Counted from the first letter of the stretch, positions 9,965-19,800 are shown. The stretch is 30,197 nucleotides of DNA from Chara braunii (GCA_003427395.1 BFEA01000077.1:244323-274519), one strand, 5' to 3'. Translations and numbers: made by a program. The notes: generated by a model not told the origin, from the letters alone.

Positions 9965-11181
9965 CAAAAAGGCGGAGCAGAACGTGACTTCAGGCCTACT
10001 AGTTGTAGGATGAAAGGATCTTTCAAGGTTTAACTTGGCTTGACATCCGAGTATAATGAAGTTAACTGAACACATTGAGAAGGAGACACGCATGGATAAT
10101 GACATACACAATGACACATTGACTAAGTTCCTGCAGGGTTACTCGCCTGGAGTTTTGGGTGTTAAAAATGAGGGGCCCATGTCCTCAGTGAGTGTTGAAA
10201 TGCAATAAGTTCTCGACTTCGCAGCAAAACCCGGAGCATGACCGAGGACCTTTACTGCGCCTGTGTGCATGCCGAAGAATTTTGAATCTGGCGAAACTAT
10301 GCTGAAGAGTCTAAAGCAGCCGAGTCGCACCCTGTCCGCTCTTGTTAAGACCGCCAGTTCCTGTCCACTCTTGTTTAGACCGGTAGTCCTTTTTCCCTCT
10401 TGTTTAGACCGCCAGTACAAGGCCACAGCCTTGCAGAAAATGTTTCGTCGCCTACTCCAAAAATTCTGCGCCTCGGGCCTACCCGACCACAATGGCTGGC
10501 AGCGCCAGCCAAGAACGGAAAACAAAAGTGTGCCGCTGGCGGTTCGGGAAAACTTGGCGTGCAACTGCAGGGTCTCCAGGGCCGGGTGTACTGGTGGTTT
10601 AAGAATCGGTGATATCTGGCGATCCCACCGGTGGGGTTGAGAGTCGTAGTTCGTAGCTATGAGATTGCTGGTTTTGATTTAATTTCCAAGAAGACTGTGT
10701 TGCGCGCGTCGGTCAGTTAATCCTTTCTTAACCCGCCACTACCTTTCTGATATGTGGGCCGGGGGGTGGGTCCCACTCGTTTCAGAGGCCGGTGGCCGCC
10801 GATGAAAAATATCAGTGGCCGCGCGGCGTTGATTTTTTCGAATGTGGTCATTTTCCCAAATGGGACTACAGCTGCGAAAGATAGTTGTGGTCAACATCAA
10901 TTCTGTCTGCGGGTCCAGTGGTCATGGTGAGGAGACGTGTCTGATGTTGGATGTCACATTCGTTCTTTTTTTTTCCCTATATTCTGGACTTCGGTGCCCG
11001 TGGAATAAGAACCGAGTGGACGGTCTCCAGGAGCATGGTCCCATCAGCAGTCGGATAGGAGTGTGGCCGATCCAGTGTGACACTGGGTGGCAGCGGCTTG
11101 ACAGGTTCATTATGAATTTCTGGGCTGAGAAAACAGGAGAAAGGCAAAGGGCAAGTACGTTTATATCACCTTTTGGTTTCG
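9965..11181. other. Unassigned region, no gene recognised
   Basis: Overlapping open frames exist on both strands around 10139-10640 (up to 141 codons), but none has a recognisable motif and they are mutual shadows. There is a perfect 12-bp palindrome CCCACCGGTGGG near 10625 and a three-unit imperfect repeat at 10332-10420. Confidence 0.5.
10332..10420. repeat. Three imperfect tandem units of about 29-35 bp
   Basis: The core CTCTTGTTTAGACCGCCAGT recurs three times with small changes (CTCTTGTTAAGACCGCCAGT, CTCTTGTTTAGACCGGTAGT, CTCTTGTTTAGACCGCCAGT). It is not linked to a known element. Confidence 0.75.
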
Positions 11182-12009
11182 AAAGGGCAAAAAAAACACC
11201 AATTGGCAACGAAAAAATGGCTGTAGTTCGAAAAGGCAGAAATAACAGCAAAAGGCGGTAACATCAGGCCCCGAGTTCGAAAAGGNNNNNNNNNNNNNNN
11301 NNNNNNNNNNNNNNNNNNNNNNNNNNNNNNNNNNNNNNNNNNNNNNNNNNNNNNNNNNNNNNNNNNNNNNNNNNNNNNNNNNNNNNNNNNNNNNNNNNNN
11401 NNNNNNNNNNNNNNNNNNNNNNNNNNNNNNNNNNNNNNNNNNNNNNNNNNNNNNNNNNNNNNNNNNNNNNNNNNNNNNNNNNNNNNNNNNNNNNNNNNNN
11501 NNNNNNNNNNNNNNNNNNNNNNNNNNNNNNNNNNNNNNNNNNNNNNNNNNNNNNNNNNNNNNNNNNNNNNNNNNNNNNNNNNNNNNNNNNNNNNNNNNNN
11601 NNNNNNNNNNNNNNNNNNNNNNNNNNNNNNNNNNNNNNNNNNNNNNNNNNNNNNNNNNNNNNNNNNNNNNNNNNNNNNNNNNNNNNNNNNNNNNNNNNNN
11701 NNNNNNNNNNNNNNNNNNNNNNNNNNNNNNNNNNNNNNNNNNNNNNNNNNNNNNNNNNNNNNNNNNNNNNNNNNNNNNNNNNNNNNNNNNNNNNNNNNNN
11801 NNNNNNNNNNNNNNNNNNNNNNNNNNNNNNNNNNNNNNNNNNNNNNNNNNNNNNNNNNNNNNNNNNNNNNNNNNNNNNNNNNNNNNNNNNNNNNNGGTAT
11901 TTCTGCCTTTTCAAACTCGGGGCCTGATGTTACCGCCTTTTGCTGTTATTTCTGCCTTTTCGAACTACGGCCATTTTTTCATTGCCCATTCATGTTTTTT
12001 TTGCCTTTA
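11182..12009. repeat. Inverted repeat (arms about 104 bp) around an assembly gap
   Basis: The left arm 11182-11285 is the reverse complement of the right arm 11906-12009. The inner 72 bp have about two mismatches; the outer part is less conserved. Shared landmarks are GGCCTGATGTTACCGCC and TGCTGTTATTTCTGCC on the right arm and their complements on the left. The loop is the 610-base N gap, so an element with long terminal inverted repeats, or a misjoin of two copies, cannot be told apart. The motif GTTCGAAAAGGCAGAAATA appears twice per arm system. Confidence 0.85.
11286..11895. other. Assembly gap (610 N)
   Basis: Unknown bases. The size is not a round default, so it was probably estimated from paired reads. 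The flanks are inverted copies of each other, which explains the assembly failure. No reading frame across it is meaningful. Confidence 0.99.
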
Positions 12010-13010
12010 CAGTTCGAAAGTGTGGTACTACCGCAGACCTCGCACCGGAAATCACGGCAGAGTGCTTCCCAGCCATCGGATCACAAATGATCTGATGGTG
12101 GTGTTTGCAACGACAGTGAACAAGTAACTGCCACATTTTTTTCTCTGCAATAAACTTGACTTCTGACAGCAGGAGCCTCGTCCCACTAGCATCAATTAAA
12201 TCGGTGTGTGGCAGCTTTTCCTTATTTAAAAACGCATAAACAACGCTATTTTTCATTTACAGGAATGCAAAGAAAAGGACCCAAAAACGAAAAATTACGG
12301 GGCCTGACATCGACATCCTGACAGAAGTTCAGTGCATCCACACTTCCACCAACCCGGCACATCTGCATGCGACATTCCCGCCGGCCTGTTCGCAGTCTTC
12401 CACTGAAATCTCAATATTCTCTATTTTTCCACAAAAAAAAAGAAAACAACATCGATGCAAAAATGCCCCACCCCTCCGACCTCCCTAATATTGCAGCTTC
12501 GCGCCAACGCAAAGTGGCTACCTAAATGGCAAAAAAACTGTAAACGAAACTCTTCTATTGGCCGGCGGACTTTCCCCGTTACGAAAATAATTGCACACCG
12601 GCGAGCAAAGTTCTGAAAATTTTCTATCCAGTGGGCCTATGGCGGATCCCAACCTCTTTTGGTGTTGGCCATAATACCCCCAAGGGATTGAAAACATTTT
12701 GGCGGGAAACTTCCTTTGCACCTACATTCCCAGTGTTAAGGAGAGGAGGAAGGAAACAAAGGTCTCCTTACCTTTTTCGGGTCATACATGTAAAATACTG
12801 ACGGTCGGATTACGAGTAATGCACGGCAGGATTTAGATCACTCAACTGCTACACAAATTCTTTTCTACCCTATCCCGTTGCTAGTGGGGCCATCCTCCAG
12901 AATCGAATGGATTAAAATTAAAAAAAAAATAAAAAATGGAATGGATTAAGGACAAAAGAAGCGGTTGTTGGCATTGGGGCTCTGCAAAATATATTGTTTT
13001 ATCCAGCAGG
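12010..13010. other. Unassigned region, no gene recognised
   Basis: AT-rich, with short frames only and scattered A or T runs (for example 12432-12441 and 12909-12929). No repeat shared with other parts of the window was noticed. Confidence 0.5.
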
Positions 13011-13205
13011 GCTTTTTTTTTTTTTTTTTTTTTTTTTCAATTTTTCTCTAGAGCTTCCTGCAGGCTCAGCCGAGTGTTGTGAAGAATTGCGATGCAAAGT
13101 TGCTAACAAGATCCTGTAGGAGTGTTGTGAAGAATTGCGATGCAAAGTTGCTAATAAGATCTCGTAGGAAATCCTTTCCCAACTGAAGATAAAACAGAAG
13201 AAGAA

Positions 13206-13241
<36 letters not shown>

Positions 13242-13401
13242 CTAGAGCTTCCTGCAGGCTCAGCCGAGTGTTGTGAAGAATTGCGATGCAAAGTTGCTAA
13301 CAAGATCCTGTAGGAGTGTTGTGAAGAATTGCGATGCAAAGTTGCTAATAAGATCTCGTAGGAAATCCTTTCCCAACTGAAGATAAAACAGAAGAAGAAC
13401 C
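13011..13401 (-). repeat. Tandem 161-bp unit, each copy next to a poly-T tract
   Basis: 13047-13207 and 13241-13401 are identical as far as I can read, from TCTAGAGCTTCCTGCAGG to CAGAAGAAGAACC. Poly-T tracts lie at 13011-13037, 13208-13239 and 13402-13427. Inside each unit is a 48-bp direct repeat (13074-13121/13122-13169 and 13268-13315/13316-13363) based on GTGTTGTGAAGAATTGCG. On the minus strand each poly-T is a poly-A, which suggests retroposed 3' ends. The 3' edge AAAACAGAAGAAGAACC also occurs in the LINE A ORF1 region near 21204. Confidence 0.85.
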
Positions 13402-13855
13402 TTTTTTTTTTTTTTTTTTTTTTTTTTGGAGGAATCAAAACCATTTCATAATAAACATGAATAGGAGGGCGGGTCACCAACAACCCGGTAGGAACGTCAA
13501 CTGGGGCCATTACCCAGCTTAGGCTGTTCTGGAAACCAGGTCCAGCGTCCCTCCCATCCTTTTCTTATGTTCCTTCAAAACACAAAAACTTGAAGCTCAG
13601 TAAAAAAAGGAGGGTAGACCATCCTCTCCAAGTATCTAGGCTAACCATCTTACGTCTGAGGAGGGTCTACTGTCAACACAATCTCCAGAAGAAGAACCAT
13701 TTTTTGATGCAGTAATATTTGCCCTCCCCTTATGGAACTCTTCATAGCCCTTCCGGTTGCAGTACCTCGCCCAGCTATGCAGTCCGACCCTCGGGCTACC
13801 CGTATGCCGAGTCTGCCGAACCCGGAGGTACAAGTAGCAGGACACGTCAAACCTG
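13402..13855 (-). mobile_element. LINE D: short internally deleted LINE derivative
   Basis: On the minus strand this starts near 13855 with a piece that encodes KGYEEFHKGRANITASKNG (about 13760-13695). It closely matches KGYEGVQKGRANITASKSG in the LINE A ORF1 region (about 21275-21210). It then passes into sequence with the LINE 3'UTR landmark (complement at 13529-13551, GGGACGCTGGACC) shared with LINEs B and C, and ends in poly-A (T run 13402-13427). GAAGAACC flanks both ends (13394-13401 and 13856-13863) as a possible 8-bp target duplication. The endonuclease, RT and most of ORF1 are missing. At 454 bp it resembles a non-autonomous derivative that would need an intact LINE to move. Confidence 0.7.
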
Positions 13856-13863
13856 GAAGAACC
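13856..13863. repeat. Possible target duplication of LINE D, right copy
   Basis: GAAGAACC, matching 13394-13401 next to the poly-T tract. The sequence is purine-rich and low in complexity, so chance matching is possible. Confidence 0.5.
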
Positions 13864-13932
13864 ACTAGCCAAAAAAAAAAAAAAAAAGCAACAACTCTCG
13901 GGACGTGAATGCAGTTGGATACATTCGGGGAG

Positions 13933-14049
13933 GTGCTACTGTCTTCCCCCGAACACAACGCACCCTTATTTTGGCTGTATCTGGCCGGAAATATAGCTTG
14001 TATACATTCATTTTTAGGGTGTGTTATGTTCGGGGGAAGACGGTAGTGT
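13933..14049. repeat. 34-bp inverted repeat with 49-bp loop
   Basis: Left arm 13933-13966 and right arm 14016-14049 are reverse complements with about five mismatches, around the core CTTCCCCCGAACA / TGTTCGGGGGAAG. Most mismatches are transitions. This may be a small foldback element or a hairpin precursor; no target duplication was identified. Confidence 0.75.
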
Positions 14050-14249
14050 GAGCATGCCCTCAACGAGGATGTCTCAGATCCCCCGTTCTTGTTGTCAGAA
14101 GCACAAACACCGCTATGTGGGGTTGGGGGGGGGTAGGGGGAGGTGCAGTGACTGGCCATTGCTCGGCGCTAGCACAGCCGATTTCCCCCATCGGCAATGC
14201 CTGCCCACCCCTCGTCACCGCGATGAGGAACTGGTATAGCCTTGCTCTC

Positions 14250-14267
14250 GCACCACAGCTGTGGTGC
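14250..14267. other. 18-bp perfect palindrome
   Basis: GCACCACAGCTGTGGTGC is self-complementary with a central CAGCTG. It could be a bHLH-type binding site or simply a hairpin. Nothing nearby shows regulation. Confidence 0.6.
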
Positions 14268-14321
14268 AAACCTAACCCGTGGGCTGGGGAGAGGTCCGGG
14301 TTGGTTGGTGTTCCCCCGTAC

Positions 14322-14329
14322 TATAAATA
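14322..14329 (+). promoter_or_regulatory. Possible TATA box
   Basis: TATAAATA in the context CGTACTATAAATAGAC matches the plant TATA consensus. No coding region or cDNA-like structure follows; the next feature downstream is the 3' end of an opposite-strand LINE. Kept only as a weak candidate. Confidence 0.25.
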
Positions 14330-14600
14330 GACTAGTCAGAGGATGAGATAGATGCGTACTACCAAGAAAGATGAAATAGATTGAGAGAAGAATGTAGATT
14401 ACTTAAAAAAAAAAAAAAAAAAGATGACAAAAAAAAGGGGATACTGCTTTTGCCCTGAAATCGGACAGATACATTCGTCGACGTGCTGCCAGCAGATCAC
14501 GGAAACTGCCCTTCCTAGCCCTTCCTAGCTGGCGGGGGACTACTCAAAAAGGAAAAGAATCAAAACAACAAAAAAAACAGTGTCGCGAATCTTCCTGTGA

Positions 14601-14632
14601 TTTTCTTTTTATCTTTTTTTTCTTTTTTTTTT
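14601..14632 (-). other. Poly-A tail of LINE A
   Basis: A T-rich run with a few interruptions on the plus strand, at the 3' end of the minus-strand LINE. An A-rich tail is typical of L1-type elements. Confidence 0.7.
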
Positions 14633-15255
14633 AAACCAAAATCCACTGCAATTATATTCCGAAAAGTTGGGCCGGGGTCCCACAATTCTACCCGGAGTCA
14701 CAATAGTTATCCTGGCAGCCTCAGCCAGTTTAGCTTACGGTCCTCTCTCTCTCAATCAATAACTGCAATAACGGACGATCCTCGAACAATTTAACCTTGT
14801 CTGCCTGCGTCTGAGGCGGATGCTACCTCCGTCTCTCCTCTCTATTCCTTCCTCATTACCTGGATTTGAAGGCCCTATGGACTTTGTTTTAACCGTGAGC
14901 CTCACGAGTATTGTCTCATGGAGAGTAGTTAAATAAGTTAGCTATCTGTCGCTTTTCTGTTGCCTGGTACTTACCTAGTCTGTGTAATACTGAATTGGTT
15001 GTTCCTTCCCTCGTTGTCCTCTGGGTAAACCTGAGGGCTCCTCTCATACTCTCAGATCCTCTCTTCCTTGCTACCAGTCCCCTCCCTCTAACTATCTTCT
15101 GGGACTAGCGCGGCCCAGAGGACCCGGTCCTGGTCCTAAACGACACTCGCCTAGTAGCCTACTGCGACTCTATAGAACCGAGTGTCCTGGTATGGGCCCC
15201 GGTCGGCCTGTACGCGGCCAACCGATGTTCCTAGTCCTACTTAATCTTTGAGCAC
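14633..15255 (-). other. Probable 3'UTR of LINE A
   Basis: About 620 bp between the end of the ORF2 frame and the poly-A tail, with no open frame of note on the minus strand. It lacks the GGGACGCTGGACC landmark present in LINEs B, C and D, so A belongs to a different subfamily or has a replaced tail. Confidence 0.55.
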
Positions 15256-15537
15256 CGTTTCATGTCATCCTTCTGGGTTGTCCATATCCAAAATCCATCT
15301 GGAAATCTGCAGTTCCGTCCTTTCCTTCACAGATGCCAGCTTGGTGTTTCTGGCCCAGGTTCGCACGAACCACCTCCTTTGCACTTGGCTACCTTTTCCT
15401 CACTTGTTCTTTTTTTCTCCAGTCCACTCGAATAGCTTGCTTGAGTCCTTGTTTGATAAGGCATTTGATTTCCAGATCCGAGAGCGGTCTTTTCTCGAAT
15501 CGAGCTCAATTCATGTCTTTCCAAATTACTTCGCAGA

Positions 15538-15544
15538 TCAGGCC
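15538..15544. repeat. Target duplication of nested repeat, left copy
   Basis: TCAGGCC, repeated at 16002-16008 on the other side of the insert. The next base (C) also matches, so the duplication could be 8 bp. Removing the insert and one copy restores the LINE A reading frame. Confidence 0.88.
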
Positions 15545-16001
15545 CGAGAGAAGGTTAACAACAGTCGTATTTTTCATCGCCACTTCAGAATACCCTTCAC
15601 CACTTCAGGATGGTGGTTTTCAGGGTCTTCGGACCTTTCACCACTTTAGGACTATTCAGGTTTGAAAACCCTGAATGGTCCTGAAGTGGTGAAAGCTTCG
15701 AAGACCTTGAAAACCATTTGTTTAGGCAGGCTGCATTCTCAAGTGGTGAAGGGTGGTTTTCATGGTCTTCGGACCTTTCACCACTTCAAGATCATTCTGC
15801 ATTTTCAGACTGCCCAAAACTCTCACTTGACCACTTCAGGACATCCTTCACCACTTCAGGATGCAGCCTGNCTAAACAGGTGGTTTTCAGGGTCTTTGGA
15901 CCTTTCACCACTTCAGGACAATTCAGGATTTTCAGACTGCCCAAAACTCTTACTTCAGAATTTTCATTCCTGAATTTTCAGCTACCCAATAACCGCTTGT
16001 G
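15545..16001 (+). mobile_element. Short foldback-like nested repeat, copy 1 (457 bp)
   Basis: Starts CGAGAGAAGGTTAAC and ends TTCAGCTACC-AATAACCGCTTGTG. Copy 2 at 25003-25391 has the same ends. The interior is built from repeats of GGTTTTCAGGGTCTTCGGAC, CTTTCACCACTTCAGGA and CAGCCTGCCTAAACAG, in both orientations. About 15611-15660 is the inverted copy of 15664-15713, giving a long hairpin. The ends share GGTTAAC as an imperfect terminal inverted repeat. There is no coding capacity. It looks like a non-autonomous DNA transposon or foldback element with 7-bp duplications; I cannot assign a superfamily. One N lies at 15871. Confidence 0.85.
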
Positions 16002-16008
16002 TCAGGCC
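16002..16008. repeat. Target duplication of nested repeat, right copy
   Basis: TCAGGCC, as at 15538-15544. Confidence 0.88.
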
Positions 16009-17740
16009 CCTGATTACATGGGCCACATACCCCCATCCGCGATGTCCTACCAAGTTGTTTGGTAGGAATTCCAATAGAATCCATTTCTCCTCCCAGACTA
16101 CTGACTGGTCCCCAAACTTAGTCCAGCGATAGGACCACTATTTCCAGATTCGCTTCGAAGCTGGACATTCCCACCACACATGCCGGTTGGACTCAAAGGG
16201 CCACCTGCAACGCGAGCATCCTAGTTCCACCTTCATTCCCCTGCTCACCAGCCAAATTGCTGATTGCGTGACCATCATGGATAGCATCCAGAGTAAGCTT
16301 ACTTGTTTACCGTTTGGTAGCAGTGCCAGTGTTTCCCAGAGTCTCTCAAATTCTGATCCTGCTTGAGATAGGTCTTCGCTCTAGACCGCCTGCCATCTTG
16401 TTGTGGCTATATCAGTTGGCGTTTTCGGCTTACTTGCTGTTCGCTGGTATCCTTGTGATACTGTGTAGTCCAACAACCTCAAAGGTGCTTCTTTCACCTG
16501 CTGGGTGACCAGCCCCATGCAACTGGGTCTATGCACAGTTGGCGGAGCGAGGTTTTACCAACCCAGGATTGTGCTCTGTTGACATTTAAGCTGCTGCGCC
16601 TCTCTACCACTTTTGCTTGGGCAGGGTTGTCCCAGACCATTACTGTCTCCTCCTCAATGAAGGTCAAGGTGTTTGAACTTCCCTCACTTCGTCATCTCTC
16701 TATTGTCATGAACCCGCTTGGTAAGATTTCCTTCACTTTCCACAGAATGTCACCTTCTTCCTCAACGCTTGACATATACCAAGTGCCTATAGGGTCCGCT
16801 CCCTCCGGTCCTAAGATAGACATCCATTCCGGTGGGATGGACCTCACCACCAACTGTATATGTTCTTCCACCCGCTGAAGACCTCTAAGAATCTGCTTCA
16901 TTTCCCCCATAGGCTTCCATCCCCCCAGCGTGGAGACCACATGTCTTCAATCCGTACTACGCCATGCCTAACCGAGACTTGCCCGGACGACCCCGGTGAC
17001 CTATCTGCTAGCAGCTGGTTGCCTGTTTGGTCTTGAATCGCAGAGTTTTCGAACAGCAGTTGGCTTAGAACCTCCTCTTTTGTGGTTGGTGGACTCTGTG
17101 TATCTGGTGGATGTTGTTTCAACGCTTTGCGGATTGCTTCCCAAGAACCCGACTTAATGAGTTTCTTTCTCCGGAAGGATGGCAAGAAGAAACATGCCCA
17201 TACGTCCTTTGGCCTACTCAGGCCCCATTCTCTCATCAGAATCCTTTCAGCCAGAGTCATCCATTGGTCTCGGGTGCTCATGTTGGCTACCTTGGCCAGC
17301 CATCCTCGTAGCTAGGTCTGTTTTTTCCTGGTCGGGTCCACCAACCCCAGCCCTCCTTTCGCTCTTGGGAAGGTGATGGTGTCGAAAACTATCTTGGAAA
17401 TGAATCCTTTTGCTGCCTGTGCTCGTGGCTTCCATAGGAAACGTGCCACCAGTCTTCTTATAGCCTTCACCACTCCTGTTGCAAGTTCTCGTACTGTGGC
17501 TACGAACCATAGTATCGAGAATAGGGCCACGTTCGCCACTAGGGCTCGCCCTACTAAGGATAGGTGTCAAGTGATTTCCCACATGGAGAGGCGAGCTGAT
17601 ATCCACTGTTGCAGTTGTAGCCCTTATGTTGATACATCCACATGCAGGCTCACCAGGACGCCAAAAATTTTTTCCTCTTCCCTTTTTTCCACTCATTGCA
17701 TCCCCCATTCCATCTTAAGTGTGAACTGAGAGGGCAGCAG

Positions 17741-18690
17741 TTACGTGGGCTTTCTCCAATTGACTGTGGCTTCCGAGAGAGCAGAGTACTCCCCCAGGAT
17801 TTCCTTCATTGCTGCCAGCGAAGTAGTTGTGTTTTCACTTACTGCGAGAAGGTCATCTGTTAGGGCCTTCACCTTGCATTCCTCCTCATTGTGCAGTTGC
17901 AGGCCTCGGATGTCTGGGTTCCAGCAAATTCTGTTCAGAAGTACCTCTAGCTGCAACACGAAGATCAGCGGGGCCAGCGGGCATCCTTGTCGAAGTGAAC
18001 GCGTGAGTTGGAAGGGCTCCAAGAGGTGTCCGTTGATCATGACCGTCGAAGAAGAGACTGTGTACGTCGCGTTTGTCCATGCAATGAAGCCGGTTCTGAA
18101 GACCATCCTCTTTAAGGTGGTGAGGACAAATGTCAATCCCACCTTGTCGTACGCTTTCTCCAAATCAAGTAGGAGCACTGCCGTGTTCAACTTCTCCTCC
18201 TGGACTATCTCAAGTGTCTCAATTGCGGTTACTATGTTATTGAATATGGACCGGCCCTGCACAAACGCCCCCTAATATTTCTCTACTAACCCCGGCAGGT
18301 GCCTAGACAGCCTGCTTGCAATAGCCTTTGCTAGTATTTTGTACGAGACGTCCAATAGGGAAATCGGCCTCCAGTTTCTAACCTCAACCTTATCTCCTTT
18401 CTTGAACAGGACCGTGATGACTCCATGTGTCATCCCTCTACCCAGTCTGCCCCCTACCAGCACCTCATTGTACAATTTCATCAACAGTGGGCCGAGAACG
18501 TTCCAGTTTCCTGCGAAGAACTCCACTGTAAGGCCATCTTCTTCGGGGGATTTCCCCCTCGCCATTGACTTAACGGTTTGGGTGATTTTCTCCAGGGTGA
18601 GGGGCCTGTCCAGGTCTAATCTTGCAGTTGTGTCCAACTGTACCGTCATGTCCATCCACATGTCCGATTGCTGTGTCAGGTCCGTGTCTG
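17741..18690 (-). pseudogene. LINE A reverse transcriptase domain
   Basis: On the minus strand the RT reads MARGKSPEEDGLTVEFF (about 18570-18520), FKKGDKVEVRNWRPISLL (about 18410-18355), GAFVQGR after a TAG at 18274-18272, then motif A VLLLDLEKAYD (about 18185-18155), motif B RSLRQGCPLAPLIF (about 18005-17960) and motif C ALTDDLL (about 17860-17840). These are the fingers and palm of a LINE RT in the right order, with all three catalytic aspartates retained. The TAG at 18274 stands where CAG (Gln) would be expected before GAFV, a C-to-T change. In an active element this enzyme performs target-primed reverse transcription. Confidence 0.9.
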
Positions 18691-18703
18691 CGTCTTCGTT
18701 TGA

Positions 18704-19270
18704 TCACCTGGTCGTCAGGATGTCTGCATAATATAGGTTGGCGTATTGTAGCATCCCAGCTGCAGAGCAGGCGGAGGGAGCTGCATTATCGAAGGGATGC
18801 TTCAGTTCTATCATCTGTTGCTGTGATCTTCTTAGCTGAAGTTTTTGAAAAGTTTCTTTACACATTTTGTCATTTGTCTCTACCCCCTTTTCCTTGAGCA
18901 GCTTCAACCATCTTCTCTGTTTTTCCTCTTGAATCTTGTCCCATTCGGCCATTATCCTTTCCCGTTCGGCTGCCCACACCATTGCGGATATGGGGTGTCT
19001 TTCCATGTTGCTTTCTGCCTTCTCTACCCTTCTGAGACATTCCGCCTCCTTCATGTTCCTTGATCTTGCTAGTATTCTTGAGCAGACGTCCAGGATCCCG
19101 GATGTGATTGTTAGGCCGTCGTCCAGCCACTGTGAAGTGCTGCCAAAGAACAGTCTGGCGTCCTTCCATCCAACCATGTGCTCCTCCACCCACTCCTTGA
19201 TTCCAGGTACCTTAAGAACCTGACTGTTCAACCGAAAGAAACCTTTGCCTCGCTCTATGCCCAGGTTGAT
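18704..19270 (-). pseudogene. LINE A linker between endonuclease and RT
   Basis: The minus-strand frame continues from the SDH motif of the endonuclease without a break for about 190 codons. It is helical and charged (AECLRRVEKAESNMERHP, EWDKIQEEKQRRWLKLLKEK). It ends with AAGMLQYANLYYADILTTR, which matches the AGCMKIARNFFKDFL segment of LINE B. It carries no known catalytic role; it separates the endonuclease from the RT in L1-type ORF2. Confidence 0.8.
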
Positions 19271-19800
19271 TCGAATCTCAGCAACCACAGGTTTGTGGTC
19301 TGAGATCGGGTTGCAGATCTGATGCGCAGAAGTCACCCTCTCCATTACTTGTTCACTGAGCAAGAAGTAGTCTAGTCTTCTCTTCGTGACCTCCTACCTG
19401 TCTCTGTAGAGATGCGAGAACCAGGTCTATCCTGGCTCGTCTGGGTTGAGTACCGAAAACGGGTCCGTCAATGCCAATTCCATGTTGAAATCCAGCAGTA
19501 CCCTGACGTCTCCCCTGTCTGCTGAGTGTGAGCCTAGTCTCAGTGCCTCGTCCAAGGACACATTCCAATCGCCAGCCAACAGTAATTTGTCCGCTTTTGG
19601 TATGAATGCCCTTAGCTTCGCAAAGAACTCCGCTCTCTCTCTAATCTTCATCGGCGCATATACCGTCATCAATACCCAGACCTCACCCCCGACTTCAACT
19701 TTCATCCAAGCCCACCTTCCCCACGGATCCGCCTCTGCGTCTATTACCAACGCTTGCGAATCCCTGTGCAGTAAGATGCCTACACCCCCCCGTGTCCCCT
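19271..19800 (-). pseudogene. LINE A APE-type endonuclease, N-terminus missing
   Basis: The minus strand carries RGGVGILLHRD (about 19795-19760), MTVYAPM (about 19670), LLAGDWNVSLDEA (about 19590-19550), TWFSHLYRDR, RLDYFLLSEQ (about 19375) and ISDHKPVVAEI (about 19310-19275). These are the D-x-N, RxDY and SDH motifs of exonuclease-endonuclease-phosphatase enzymes. They nick target DNA to start reverse transcription. The first 80-90 residues, including the metal-binding N and E (NCRG and QET regions of the family), are not found. Upstream of RGG the sequence becomes a lysine/glutamate-rich frame (19979-19800) more like ORF1. A frameshift/stop after NPDEPG interrupts the domain. This points to an internal deletion that fuses ORF1 to mid-endonuclease. 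Confidence 0.82.

Larger units (their letters stand above)
14050..14600. other. Unassigned region with hairpins and A-tracts
   Basis: No gene was recognised. Features include a G9 run near 14127, a 6-bp stem GCCGAT/ATCGGC at 14178-14196, an 18-bp perfect palindrome at 14250-14267, a TATAAATA at 14322, and A-tracts near 14405-14422. Confidence 0.5.
15256..17708 (-). pseudogene. LINE A ORF2 C-terminal half with zf-RVT motif
   Basis: Follows the RT on the minus strand. The thumb region contains FDTITFPRAKGGLGLVDP (about 17390-17330), a hallmark of plant LINE ORF2. Further on, DQWMTLAERILMREWG (near 17270) and GTWYMSSVEEEGDILW (near 16780) continue the tail. At 16230-16140 the frame reads CSRCRWPFESNRHVWWECP, a C-x2-C-x7-H-x4-C motif like the zf-RVT finger. 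After the nested insert it continues as LICEVIWKDMN and KRPLSDLEIKCLIKQG, the usual W-x-x-x-N tail. The region may help RNA binding or target priming. Stops are scattered through it, for example the TAG after RIWK and the TGA after KDMN. Confidence 0.82.

Noticed and set aside
10139-10640. Overlapping 141- and 125-codon frames on opposite strands
   Set aside because: They are mutual shadows without motifs, start-site support or homologous copies in the window.
11264-11914. 216-codon minus-strand frame
   Set aside because: It consists almost wholly of unknown bases in the assembly gap.
14322-14600. Host gene driven by TATAAATA at 14322
   Set aside because: No coding region follows; the next 300 bp are A-rich and lead into the poly-A end of an opposite-strand LINE.
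17745-18275. 176-codon plus-strand frame
   Set aside because: It is antisense to the LINE A RT, whose motifs A, B and C are clear on the minus strand.
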